Notes: generated by a model from the sequence alone, not told the origin. 64,000 bases of DNA from Bacillota bacterium (GCA_023393115.1 JAEWMS010000055.1:62001-126000); one strand, 5' to 3'; positions 38,178-46,670 are shown, counted from the stretch's first letter. Made by a program: numbers and translations.

Positions 38178-39317
38178 CTAGCCGTTATATGTCAAACCAT
38201 TAAAATAGCTATCAAGTCTTTCTACAAGGTGACTTTCTTGCCTGCGAATTTCACTGAGCTGTCTAACCAGCTCACCGGTTAAAACAAGTGATTTTTTGAT
38301 TCCCATCTTCAGTGCAATACTGGCGGATATATCCCAAAGTTTAGAGGATTCTTCCAGACAATTGCATACCTCTGTTACCAGATGCTCAGGAAGGAGCCGG
38401 CCTGTCTCTTTAACAAAAATCATAAACCGCTTCCTGTTTCTTGCAATGTTTTTGAAGCTGATATTCAAATATGCCCTGTACCAATATATCCTTGTAACAT
38501 CCAGTACCTCCTCTTTTTTCAGAAGCAGGTCCTTTTCAAAAGCCTCCAGCATATCCAGACCACATTTATGACCAAGAATATTTCTACTGCCTGTCATTCT
38601 CATACAGCTTTCTCGTAATACATTAATTAATTTTTCATCGTTTACATTAAAAGCTTTGTCGGTACATATCTCCATCCACAAATTTCTGATTGGCCTTTTG
38701 CTCATATCCCCCCATGACAGAGGATTGTCTGATACCCTGCCCTGATTGACTTCAGCTATCGGAAGTATTCCGTCAAAATCACTGCTTGAGAGCTTGAATT
38801 TATCAAAGAGTTCAAAGCAGCCATTCTCTTCATCGTATCCGGTAATAACGACACAATGTATCCCATGCTCCTTCATATACGCCCTGTGATATTTCATATA
38901 ATATAAATCAACAGCAGCAACGACAGGTTTTCCGTTATCAATCAATTCCTTCAGCCGTGAGTATGCCACGTTGGAATCGTCCTCAATGTACATATTGATA
39001 TTTACTCTGTCCTTATATCTTATCCTGTTATTATTAATGAAATCAGAACTGAAACTTACCGTTGCCGGTAAATATACAAATTCCAGTGAGGTGTTCAGTT
39101 CCTCTTCGGTAAACTCTACCGAGGTATTCATACGGTAAAGATAATTCACTCCGATGTTTTCGTTATCTCGGTCGTACAAGAAGGACAGGTAATCAGCAAG
39201 AATAATCCTTGGATTCAGGCCCATATACTGAAGCACTGCTGCATAGGCATTATGAAAGCAATCATTTACATAAGGTTCAAAGTATCTTGGCACCTTTGCG
39301 GTTAAATTATTTTTCAT
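38178..39317 (-). CDS. BtrH-like acyltransferase candidate (paralogue)
   Basis: The 379-residue protein has YVNDCFHNAYAAVLQYMGL with Cys20, LADYLSFLYDRDNENIGVNYLY, and HGIHCVVITGYDEENGCFELFDKFKL with His near residue 152. The same blocks in the same order occur in the protein at 31049-32170, so the two arose by duplication. The helical C-terminal half is also shared. In the BtrH model it would take an acyl group from ACP 2, encoded nine bases upstream, and pass it to an amine of the scaffold. An AAAGGTGG site precedes the ATG. Confidence 0.7.
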   Translation of the reverse strand: MKNNLTAKVPRYFEPYVNDCFHNAYAAVLQYMGLNPRIILADYLSFLYDRDNENIGVNYLYRMNTSVEFTEEELNTSLEFVYLPATVSFSSDFINNNRIRYKDRVNINMYIEDDSNVAYSRLKELIDNGKPVVAAVDLYYMKYHRAYMKEHGIHCVVITGYDEENGCFELFDKFKLSSSDFDGILPIAEVNQGRVSDNPLSWGDMSKRPIRNLWMEICTDKAFNVNDEKLINVLRESCMRMTGSRNILGHKCGLDMLEAFEKDLLLKKEEVLDVTRIYWYRAYLNISFKNIARNRKRFMIFVKETGRLLPEHLVTEVCNCLEESSKLWDISASIALKMGIKKSLVLTGELVRQLSEIRRQESHLVERLDSYFNGLTYNG

Positions 39318-39326
39318 AGTCCACCT

Positions 39327-39596
39327 TTAATTAACACTTACACAATCAGAATTTAATTTGCTGTAAACATAATCAGCGATAGAACGTACCGTAGAAAAAG
39401 TCTCATAGGATAAAAAGCTGCTGTCGAAGGTTATTCCGAATACATCTTCAATTTCTACCAGAAGTTCTACCAATACTATTGAGTCCACTCCATAGCTGTC
39501 TCTCAAATCACTGTCAACCTGAACATTATCATTATTAAACTGTCCAAGCCTGCTGACTGCCTCACATACTTTCTGTTCAATTTCATGTTTTTGCAT
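39327..39596 (-). CDS. Acyl carrier protein (cluster ACP 2)
   Basis: The 89-residue carrier protein has the attachment motif SYGVDSIVLVELLVEIE with Ser39 and a four-helix layout. It differs strongly from ACP 1 (27381-27626) outside the motif, so the two are not a recent duplication and probably carry different acyl groups. AAGGAG lies 11 bases before the ATG. It is followed nine bases later by a BtrH-like gene and then by the adenylating ligase gene. Confidence 0.85.
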   Translation of the reverse strand: MQKHEIEQKVCEAVSRLGQFNNDNVQVDSDLRDSYGVDSIVLVELLVEIEDVFGITFDSSFLSYETFSTVRSIADYVYSKLNSDCVSVN

Positions 39597-39646
39597 TTTA
39601 ATTTACACTCCTTATAAATTTATTTTCAGTAAATGAATACTAATTT

Positions 39647-41221
39647 CTACTTGTATCTTTGATTTATAACCGTAATTCTGTTCTCAACTTTAGCATTAAC
39701 TTCTCCTTTTTCCTTAAGGTACTTGGCAAGTACATCTTTCAGCAGTTCCCCCTTACTCAGAAGCTTAGCTTTTTTCAATTCCTCATAGCCATCTCCTCCG
39801 TTATACAGGTAATCATTTGTTGCCACTTTGTAATACTTTTCCTTATCCAACTCTTTGCCGTCAGGAGTTGTTATTCTTACCACCCTTTTCCCGGCAGGTT
39901 TGGAAGCATCAAAAACAAACTTTATTCCGGAAACATGAAGGAAACCACCGTTCGAACCTCCGTCGGGATATAGCCTGATACCCCTTTCAATTGCACTGTA
40001 TATGTCCTCCCCCTTCACTTCGATAGTTACAAGTGAATTTACAAAGGGAAGAGCTTTTCCTATTGAATAAAGATTTATATCACCGGCAGGTATACTTTCT
40101 CTGATACCGCCCCCGTTCATAATGGCAATTTCAGCTTTTCCCGTTTCAAGCATGGCATCTGTGAGCAAATTGCCAAGAGTTGTCTCTCTTGTCCTGACAT
40201 TGGATCTGAAGCCGTCAAGCTTTTCCTTGCTCTTTGCTACCACTTCTTTTGTTGCTTCTAGTGCGGTTGCATGATATTTCTCTGCTATTTCATTCGACTT
40301 TAAATCAACCTTTGTTTTATCTTTTGTATTCTTTGTATTCCAAACCAGCTTTGATATTTTTCCGTCTTTAAAATATATGTCAGCCTGTCCAATGTGGGTG
40401 CTGTAACCCCCGGCTTCAACAAGATATGTATTGTTGACCTTATCGGCCTCTTCGTACAGGAAATGATGATGTCCGCAAAGTATCAGGTCTATTCCGTCAA
40501 CCTCTTCAACCAGTTTACGGTCTGCCTCATCTCCGAGATGAGAAACTAGAATAATAACGTCGGTCTTATCCCTTAGCTTTTCTATTACCTGTCTTGCACA
40601 TTTTACCGGGTCTTCAAGAGTCACTCCGGCATTATCCCTTGAGTTTGTGTTTATTAGAGCATATATTTCGGTTAAGCCAAACAAACCTACTTTTTTGTTC
40701 CCGACCTGTACTATTCTATATTCTTCAAAGGCGGGGCTGCCATCTCTATAGATATTTGCCGAAAGTACCGGAAAATTAAGCTTATCCCTTATTTCAAGCA
40801 ATCTGTCAAAGCCGAAGTTAAAGTCATGGTTACCGGGTGTCATGGCGTCATAGCCCATCAGATTCGCTACCTCTACTACACCCTGACCCTTGTTAATATT
40901 AGCCTCATTGGTTCCGTGAAACATGTCACCGGAATCCAGCAGAAGTGTATTTTTATTTTCAGCCTTAGCCTCATCGATCAAATGTTTCATTAATGGCATA
41001 CCCATCATTACGCTAACTTCATCAAGGGTATAATAGCCTCCGGCTTCTTCATCAAACAGAATATGACCATGTATATCAGCAGTACTCAGTATTGTTATCC
41101 GTTCCTCGTAGTAACCGGCATTTACAAGTACTGTATCAAAATCAACATACTTAATAATTAGTCCTATTAAAACAGCTAAAATCAGAAGTCCCATCACAAT
41201 TAAGTTTTTGTAACTTTTCAT
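39647..41221 (-). CDS. Membrane-anchored 5'-nucleotidase family phosphohydrolase
   Basis: The 524-residue protein has one N-terminal membrane helix (residues about 7-24), then a calcineurin-type metallophosphatase domain with TADIHGH, LDSGDMFHG, GNHDFNFG and CGHHHFL, then the 5'-nucleotidase C-terminal substrate domain with NGGGIR and LYNGGDGYEEL. Both active domains should face outside. The family removes phosphate from nucleotides or cleaves UDP-sugars. In this operon it lies between the exporter genes and the carrier-protein genes and could act on the exported product. An AGGAGG site precedes the ATG. Confidence 0.82.
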   Translation of the reverse strand: MKSYKNLIVMGLLILAVLIGLIIKYVDFDTVLVNAGYYEERITILSTADIHGHILFDEEAGGYYTLDEVSVMMGMPLMKHLIDEAKAENKNTLLLDSGDMFHGTNEANINKGQGVVEVANLMGYDAMTPGNHDFNFGFDRLLEIRDKLNFPVLSANIYRDGSPAFEEYRIVQVGNKKVGLFGLTEIYALINTNSRDNAGVTLEDPVKCARQVIEKLRDKTDVIILVSHLGDEADRKLVEEVDGIDLILCGHHHFLYEEADKVNNTYLVEAGGYSTHIGQADIYFKDGKISKLVWNTKNTKDKTKVDLKSNEIAEKYHATALEATKEVVAKSKEKLDGFRSNVRTRETTLGNLLTDAMLETGKAEIAIMNGGGIRESIPAGDINLYSIGKALPFVNSLVTIEVKGEDIYSAIERGIRLYPDGGSNGGFLHVSGIKFVFDASKPAGKRVVRITTPDGKELDKEKYYKVATNDYLYNGGDGYEELKKAKLLSKGELLKDVLAKYLKEKGEVNAKVENRITVINQRYK

Positions 41222-41273
41222 TTATCCTCCTAAACCTCAAAAGTGAGATGTTTTCATTGAAGTAAATTGTCCC

Positions 41274-41295
41274 GAAGCGCCTTTTCAAGCGCTTC
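41274..41295. other. Intra-operon hairpin
   Basis: Perfect 7-base arms GAAGCGC and GCGCTTC with an eight-base loop lie in the 137-base gap between the permease and nucleotidase genes. No T-run follows, so it is more likely an mRNA-stability or processing hairpin than a terminator. The gap is the longest inside the operon. Confidence 0.35.
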
Positions 41296-41358
41296 AGGAA
41301 ATAAAAAGTATTAAAAATACTTTCTTGGGGCAGATATACTTGTTCTTTGACATTGTAA

Positions 41359-42195
41359 TCACATGGAGGTTCCTGTACTCGAATACCGTTTAACTCCCTG
41401 CTTCCAGAAAGCATAAACCAGTACAAACATTATTGCTCCTACCAGTGGAGGCAAATACAGATATCCATCCCAAAAGGAATTCATTTCCGATTTGTTAAGG
41501 AAAAACTGGGTCGGAAAGTAATTTACAAAGGCAAAGGGAATAACAAACATCAACAGTTTTTGAATAATTACGGGATAAAAGCTTATTGGATATCCCGAGA
41601 ATCTTCTTGCGTTAAAAAATATCATGTTCCGGAGGTTATCGGTCTTAATTGTCCAAAAGCTAAAACATGCCGCAAATAGGAATATTGAAGCCTGAATAAC
41701 CGCCCCGCTTATCAAAATCACTATGTAATATAGTATATTTCCAATATTCCAATCAATCCCTACCGAAAAAGCAGTCTTTGTAAAGAGGATAATCCCTACT
41801 ATCCCATGCCCCAATCCGGCACTCAAATCTATTTTCGATGCTACAATCTGGTACATAAGGCCAAGTGGTCTGGTCAAGAAACGGTCAAATTCCCCTGAAT
41901 ATATCATACCTGCGAAATCTCTCATCCCTGCAAAAAAAAGTACGAAGATACTATAGGATAAAAACAAAAAGCTGTATAGGAAAAACATCTCGTTGTATTC
42001 CCAGCCCTTTATGTGTACAAACCGGGCGAGAATAAGAAACATAACAACTACACTTATCATCTCTCTGCAAAATATTGCTATAGTTATAAAAGTCCTGTCA
42101 AATTTATATTCAACTATGGATTTTAATGATAATTTCGCATATTTCAGCAAAATCATAATGATTTCATATACGCTGTACAAAGATTTTCTTTCCAT
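41359..42195 (-). CDS. ABC-2 family permease 2
   Basis: The 278-residue membrane protein has six predicted helices and fits the ABC-2/DUF990-type permeases (PF06182) that pair with natural-product ABC ATPases. Motifs such as GEFDRFLTRPLGLMYQ and RRFSGYPISFYP near the C-terminus are typical of this family. It should form a heterodimer with the permease encoded just upstream. The two genes are separated by three bases, and GGGGGATAATTA precedes the ATG. The exporter probably carries the cluster product. Confidence 0.8.
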   Translation of the reverse strand: MERKSLYSVYEIIMILLKYAKLSLKSIVEYKFDRTFITIAIFCREMISVVVMFLILARFVHIKGWEYNEMFFLYSFLFLSYSIFVLFFAGMRDFAGMIYSGEFDRFLTRPLGLMYQIVASKIDLSAGLGHGIVGIILFTKTAFSVGIDWNIGNILYYIVILISGAVIQASIFLFAACFSFWTIKTDNLRNMIFFNARRFSGYPISFYPVIIQKLLMFVIPFAFVNYFPTQFFLNKSEMNSFWDGYLYLPPLVGAIMFVLVYAFWKQGVKRYSSTGTSM

Positions 42196-42198
42196 TAA

Positions 42199-42987
42199 TT
42201 ATCCCCCCTGTACCACTAATTTTTTTAGAGCTGATTTCCACAATAGTCTTCCGACTATAAATAAACCCACAGCCCAAATTAGCTGCTTGAAAAGAGCCAT
42301 AGTTATTTCTTCGGTGGGGATCTGTCCTAAATAAATGGATATTGGCACGTAGTATATTGAAGCAAATGGTGTAAGTTTTATGAAATCCACCATTGCCTGC
42401 GGCATGAACCAAAGAGGCAACAGAGCCCCGGATAATATCATTACCGCTGCATCTTTTATGGTAATTAGACTGAAGGTCCAGTAAAACCAAAAGCTGCTGA
42501 CCCATACTATAAAATTTAAATTATATAAAACAAGGTAACCCAATACTGTACTTAAGAGAAAGAATGCTGCCATAGGCCAGGAAAACGGAGGATACATTTT
42601 GAAAAGAACTATTGATACTATCATTGCAGGTATAAGCTGCATCAATACTCTGAATACAAGTATTCCTACATTATAAGAGAAAACATAACCACTGAAGCTT
42701 ATTGGCTTTAACAAATCCAAGCCAATGGCACCGGAACGCACCTTATATTCTATAAAGTATTCATCCATACCATAAATGCACTGCATTAGGAAGGAAAGTA
42801 CAATATATGTAATAAGCATTTTAAATTGAACACCGTCCACAGCCTGCTCATCTTCGTAAATTGCTTTCCAGATAGATATATTTACGAAAATCATAACAAT
42901 AGCATTTATTACTCCGGCTACATAATCGGCTCTATAGGCAATATTATTCTGGAAGGCTTTTTTAGCAAACTCTACATAGGCTCTCAT
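42199..42987 (-). CDS. ABC-2 family permease 1
   Basis: The 262-residue protein has six predicted helices and the family segment FKVRSGAIG-like KVRSGAIGLDLLKPISF, followed by helices and a PFASIYYVPISIYLG stretch. It is the partner of permease 2. The ATG overlaps the ATPase gene end by 26 bases, so expression is coupled. These exporters move antibiotics, polysaccharides or lipids outward. Confidence 0.8.
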   Translation of the reverse strand: MRAYVEFAKKAFQNNIAYRADYVAGVINAIVMIFVNISIWKAIYEDEQAVDGVQFKMLITYIVLSFLMQCIYGMDEYFIEYKVRSGAIGLDLLKPISFSGYVFSYNVGILVFRVLMQLIPAMIVSIVLFKMYPPFSWPMAAFFLLSTVLGYLVLYNLNFIVWVSSFWFYWTFSLITIKDAAVMILSGALLPLWFMPQAMVDFIKLTPFASIYYVPISIYLGQIPTEEITMALFKQLIWAVGLFIVGRLLWKSALKKLVVQGG

Positions 42988-43972
42988 CAGTCTTTATTCC
43001 TCCCTGATAGATTTCTCTGATAATCCCTTCAATCTCCGGCTCCTGAACTGTAAGATCAACAATTCCGTATTTCTGGGTCAGATCATATATAAGGTTGGAT
43101 ATCTGGACTTCGTCCTTCTGAAACTTTAGCCATTTCCTCCGCTCCTTCTGATCAACCACCTCTACACCCGGAATACTAAGTTCACCTATATCTTCTGCAA
43201 AATCCACAACAAGTGTTCTGCTTGTACCGAAGCTTTCCTTAATATGTTCCACAGTTCCGTCGTATATTGTAGTACCCTCATCAATTATTATCATTCTCTG
43301 GCAGGTCTTTTCTATGTCCTGCATATCATGAGTTGTAAAGAGCATGGTTGTACCTTTTTCCTTGTTAATAAACCTTATGAATTCACGAACCTTTTCCTTG
43401 GCAATAACATCTAGTCCAATTGTGGGTTCATCAAAAAAGATTATTTCGGGGTCATGCAAAAGCGCTGCCGCTATATCAGCTCTCATTCTCTGTCCAAGAC
43501 TGAGCTGTCTGACTGGTTGGGATATGAATTCATTGATTTCCAGCAAGTCATTAAACAAGCTCATATTATACTGAAAAGTTTTTTCAGGAACCTTGTAGAT
43601 GTATTTCAGCAGCTCAAAGGTATCAACCACTGGCAAATCCCACCACAGCTGACTCCTCTGTCCGAAAACCACACCCAGTCTCATGGCATTTCGCTTTCTG
43701 TCCTTATGGGGGCTTAAACCACCAATGGAAATGGAACCGGAGGTAGGAACAAGTATACCCGTCAACATTTTAACCGTGGTAGATTTTCCTGCACCGTTTG
43801 GTCCTATAAAACCCACCATTTCGCCCTTTTCTATTGAAAAACTGATATTATCTACGGCACGCTTCATTTTATACTCGGGAACCAGTAAACTTTGTATTGA
43901 TCCAAGTAATCCTTTTTTTCTAACATTAAGTTTATAGTCCTTTACAAGGTTACTTACTTCAATTAGTGGCAT
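42962..43972 (-). CDS. ABC transporter ATPase (ABC-2 exporter)
   Basis: The 336-residue ATPase has Walker A GPNGAGKST, the signature LSLGQRMRAD, Walker B IIFFDEPTIGLD and the H-loop TTHDM. The C-terminal 90 residues form the extra domain usual for drug- and polysaccharide-export ATPases. The ATG at 43972 (MPLIEVSNLV) has GGAAGGG before it; an upstream in-frame ATG at 44014 adds 14 residues without a good site. It is the first gene of the biosynthetic operon and would also give self-protection. Confidence 0.88.
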   Translation of the reverse strand: MPLIEVSNLVKDYKLNVRKKGLLGSIQSLLVPEYKMKRAVDNISFSIEKGEMVGFIGPNGAGKSTTVKMLTGILVPTSGSISIGGLSPHKDRKRNAMRLGVVFGQRSQLWWDLPVVDTFELLKYIYKVPEKTFQYNMSLFNDLLEINEFISQPVRQLSLGQRMRADIAAALLHDPEIIFFDEPTIGLDVIAKEKVREFIRFINKEKGTTMLFTTHDMQDIEKTCQRMIIIDEGTTIYDGTVEHIKESFGTSRTLVVDFAEDIGELSIPGVEVVDQKERRKWLKFQKDEVQISNLIYDLTQKYGIVDLTVQEPEIEGIIREIYQGGIKTDESLCRVC

Positions 43973-44084
43973 TATCGACACCCTTCCCTCAGAGTTTTGT
44001 ATAATATTGTTCATTTTGTGGTAAGAAAAAAATTTTACTGCATTTAATTGGTTACTCTTGTAAAATTTTGCTAAGTTATGTTTG

Positions 44085-44112
44085 ATAATACATATTTTAA
44101 CAGTATTTACAA
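44085..44112 (-). promoter_or_regulatory. Possible promoter of the biosynthetic operon
   Basis: The minus strand has TTGTAA, a 16-base spacer and TATTAT about 110 bases before the ATPase start. It lies in AT-rich DNA, so chance matches are likely. It sits between the regulator's terminator and the first cluster gene, where a promoter is expected. Confidence 0.35.
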
Positions 44113-44140
44113 TTTAAACTACTACCCATTTGTGTAGTAA

Positions 44141-44190
44141 AACCAAAAAAACATAGGACACTACCCTTATAGGTAGTGTCCTATGTTTTT
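44141..44190 (-). terminator. Strong terminator after the LuxR-type gene
   Basis: Perfect 15-base arms (ACATAGGACACTACC and its complement) with a six-base loop are followed on the minus strand by a long T-run. It insulates the regulator gene from the biosynthetic operon. Confidence 0.9.
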
Positions 44191-44198
44191 CCAGCACA

Positions 44199-44702
44199 TT
44201 AGCAATCTATATCATTAATACTCATAATATTGAGTTTAATACATTTGATAACTGCCTGGGCGGTGCATTCCACCTCAAGCTTTTTAAAAATGAGCTTTTT
44301 ATGGTATTTTACCGTATTAATACTGATATTTTCCTTTGAAGCTATTATTTTTTCAGGTAGACCTGACGCCATATGCTTCAATATTTCAAGCTCCTTTTTT
44401 GTCATATTGTGGTTCCTGTCTCCAATGGGAAAGGAGTTGAGCTTTTTTTGCTTTAACTCATTTAATAACCTGTAGGCTGTCAGGTCTGTAAGCATTTTTA
44501 GATCAACTTCAATTTTGTCCACCAATCTGCATAACACCAAATACCCAAATACCTCATCTTTAAGAATCAAAGGAACACAATACAGATACAAATCCTTTAA
44601 CAAATCACTATAATGATGCTGAGGTAGGGTATACACAACTCTTTCAAGCTTCATAGCCAGTGAAATTGCATTTGTTCCGATGTTTTTCTCTGTAAACAAC
44701 AT
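44199..44702 (-). pseudogene. LuxR-type regulator, C-terminal part of a frameshifted gene
   Basis: This 167-residue frame has the end of a GAF-like sensor domain (EKNIGTNAISLAMKLE, VPLILKDEVFGYLVL) and a complete LuxR-type helix-turn-helix (TKKELEILKHMASGLPEK and ISINTVKYHKKLIFKKLEV). Its frame stays open upstream of the ATG, back to a run of nine A at 44754-44762, where it meets the frame of the N-terminal part. Adding one base in that run joins both into one protein of about 268 residues. The C-terminal part alone might be translated from the ATG at 44702, but no good ribosome binding site is seen. If functional, it probably regulates the adjacent cluster. Confidence 0.7.
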
Positions 44703-44737
44703 TCCTTCAATAAATCCTAATCTCTCTATTCTCCTTC

Positions 44738-45001
44738 CTAGCTCCCTACAGCATTTTTTTTTAATAGTAAACCCTCTGGATTAATTAGCAGTAGTACAAC
44801 ATTTTTCATTAATGATAAGTCCTCAAAATCATCTCCAACTTCATCGAATATTTTTCCTAATATCCTATTTTCGCTTAATGCGTTCTGTAACATTGCCTTA
44901 TTAATGCCAGTATTAATAACATTTGCCGATTTATCAACTCCAGAATTTACACATCTCCTCCATGATGCAAAAATTTCATCTACCGGCTGCAGATTTGTCA
45001 T
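44738..45001 (-). pseudogene. LuxR-type regulator, N-terminal part of a frameshifted gene
   Basis: The 87-residue frame starts at the ATG at 45001 with AGAGGAG eight bases before it. It has the segment IFASWRRCVNSGVD and LLLINPEGLLLKK, like the start of GAF sensor domains in AcoR-type regulators. After the A-run it goes out of frame and stops at once (NAVGS). The natural continuation, CCRELGRRIERLGFIEGMLF, is in the other frame. The break may be a sequencing error, an inactivating mutation, or a phase-variable or slippage site. Confidence 0.7.
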
Positions 45002-45336
45002 TTGTATACTCCTCTCATTGCATTTGTGTCTGTACGACCTTTCACCAATTCTTAAATTACAAATGTAGTCACAGCTCAAAAGTCAATGCTAAGAAATGGA
45101 AGAATATTAAATTAATACCATATTATCATTTTTGACATATAATTACAATTATTATGTAATATTTTGAAGTTTTTTCCTTTTCATTGTTATTGTTCTGTCG
45201 CTTTGATAATTCATTGTAAATAATATTCTTTTATGATAATATGAATTCAGATAAATATTGGAAAAAGGCACTGTAGTAAGCTTACGGATGTCACAGAAAA
45301 TAGTGCCTGGACATGAATACCTGGGGGGTATAATTT
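45002..45336. other. 335-base divergent regulatory region
   Basis: This region lies between the split regulator gene and the alpha-galactosidase-like gene. It holds the candidate promoter listed below and GGCACT/AGTGCC arms at about 45268-45305 that can pair over a 27-base loop. No protein-coding frame with a ribosome binding site was found. Confidence 0.5.
45214..45242 (+). promoter_or_regulatory. Possible promoter of the galactoside operon
   Basis: TTGTAA, a 17-base spacer and TAATAT lie about 95 bases upstream of the first gene. Spacing is ideal; the hexamers are fair matches. Confidence 0.4.
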
Positions 45337-46617
45337 TTGATAACAGTCAAAGATAATGTTTTCAGGCTGGATACTGTCAATACTACATATATTTTCAGGT
45401 CTACGAAATTCGGTCATATGGAACATATTTATTATGGAGCCCGTCTCGAAGAGTCAGAGTCTATAGAAGTACTGTCCAGCAAGCAGACAATACCTATAGG
45501 CAGTAGCATTTCTTATGACCCCTCTGACCAATTGTACTGCCTTGATAATATGCTTCTGGAGTGGTCTGACAACGGCCGTGGTGATTTCAGGCAAAGCCCC
45601 ACAGAGTTGAAAATGCCCGATGGCTCCTTTATCAGTGACTTTCTGTATTCAAACCACAACATCTGTGAGGGCTCAGTTCCGACAGAAACGCTGCCCACTT
45701 CTTACAATGCTGACCAAACTTTGAAGGTAACACTATCGGATACTGTTTACCCTCTTACTCTTACTCTTGATCTCTATTATTCAGTATTTGAAAATACAGA
45801 TATAATAACCCGGCGTGCTGTTCTTACAAATAGGGCTGATAGTCCTATGGGTTTACGCCGTATTATGAGCATGTCTTTGGATTTACCCGATGAAAATTTC
45901 AAAATGCTAACACTGGACGGCGGATGGATTAAGGAAGGTAATCTCCACGAAAGACCTGTGCAGTACGGTATACTTATTAATTCCTCTACAACAGGAAACA
46001 GCAGCAATCGGCATAATCCCGGATTCTTGCTGGCAGAACGGGATGCTGATCAGGATACCGGCCATGTCTATGGCTTTAATCTTGTCTACAGTGGTAACCA
46101 TTTTGGCCTTGTGGAAAAATCCGGCAGTGATGTTGTCAGAGTTCAGTTGGGAGTGAATCCCCATTGCTTTGAATGGAAACTCTTGCCCGGCGAGGAATTT
46201 GAGACCCCAGAAGCAGTAATTACATTTAGCGATAAAGGCTTTAACGGAAAAACAGGCTTTTTCCAGGTCCTTTCAACGGCTGCTGAAAGCGAAGACAAAC
46301 TTGTTGTAAAGGGTCTGAACGATGGCCGATATCTCGTTAAGAACAGGCCGCAGCGACTGTATATTGAACGGTTTGGAGGGCTTATGAAGCATATCCTTCC
46401 TATAGAGCTGAAGCCTGATGGCCTAATTCTCAGAATGGCTAATCGGCACTACTCCTTGACTGACTGTATTCAGGAGTTTTCCTGCTCAAACCTTGCACTC
46501 TCAGCAGGGCTTCCTCTCCCCAGCCAGTTTTCTGGAACGGGGTACAACGATAAAGTCCGTATGTTAGGAGATTTCGGTTCGGATTTATATATTATCTGCA
46601 GAAGTGATTCCTTATAG
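45337..46617 (+). CDS. GH36 alpha-galactosidase-like protein lacking the catalytic domain
   Basis: The 426-residue protein reads as an alpha-galactosidase (GH36) with the middle missing. Residues 1-305 match the N-terminal beta-sandwich (ITRRAVLTNRADSPMGLRRIMSMSLD, LDGGWIKEGNLHERPV, FLLAERDADQDTGHVYGFNLVYSGNH). Residues about 310-426 match the C-terminal beta domain (FGGLMKHILPIELKPDGL, LSAGLPLPSQFSGTGYNDKVRMLGDFGSDLY). The (beta/alpha)8 barrel of about 300 residues, including the catalytic Asp pair, is absent, and the join is in frame. It should not hydrolyse galactosides. The start is a TTG at 45337 with GGGGGG eight bases before. It precedes a GPH symporter gene by 53 bases. Confidence 0.75.
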   Translation: MITVKDNVFRLDTVNTTYIFRSTKFGHMEHIYYGARLEESESIEVLSSKQTIPIGSSISYDPSDQLYCLDNMLLEWSDNGRGDFRQSPTELKMPDGSFISDFLYSNHNICEGSVPTETLPTSYNADQTLKVTLSDTVYPLTLTLDLYYSVFENTDIITRRAVLTNRADSPMGLRRIMSMSLDLPDENFKMLTLDGGWIKEGNLHERPVQYGILINSSTTGNSSNRHNPGFLLAERDADQDTGHVYGFNLVYSGNHFGLVEKSGSDVVRVQLGVNPHCFEWKLLPGEEFETPEAVITFSDKGFNGKTGFFQVLSTAAESEDKLVVKGLNDGRYLVKNRPQRLYIERFGGLMKHILPIELKPDGLILRMANRHYSLTDCIQEFSCSNLALSAGLPLPSQFSGTGYNDKVRMLGDFGSDLYIICRSDSL

Positions 46618-46670
46618 TTTTATTTGTTTATTGTTTTATATTCAATTATCCTTAGGGGGGGCTTTGAGTT

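Noticed and set aside
24140..43972. Aminoglycoside (butirosin-type) cluster proper
   Set aside because: No 2-deoxyinosose synthase, aminotransferase or other deoxystreptamine genes are present; only the acyl side-chain machinery resembles butirosin.
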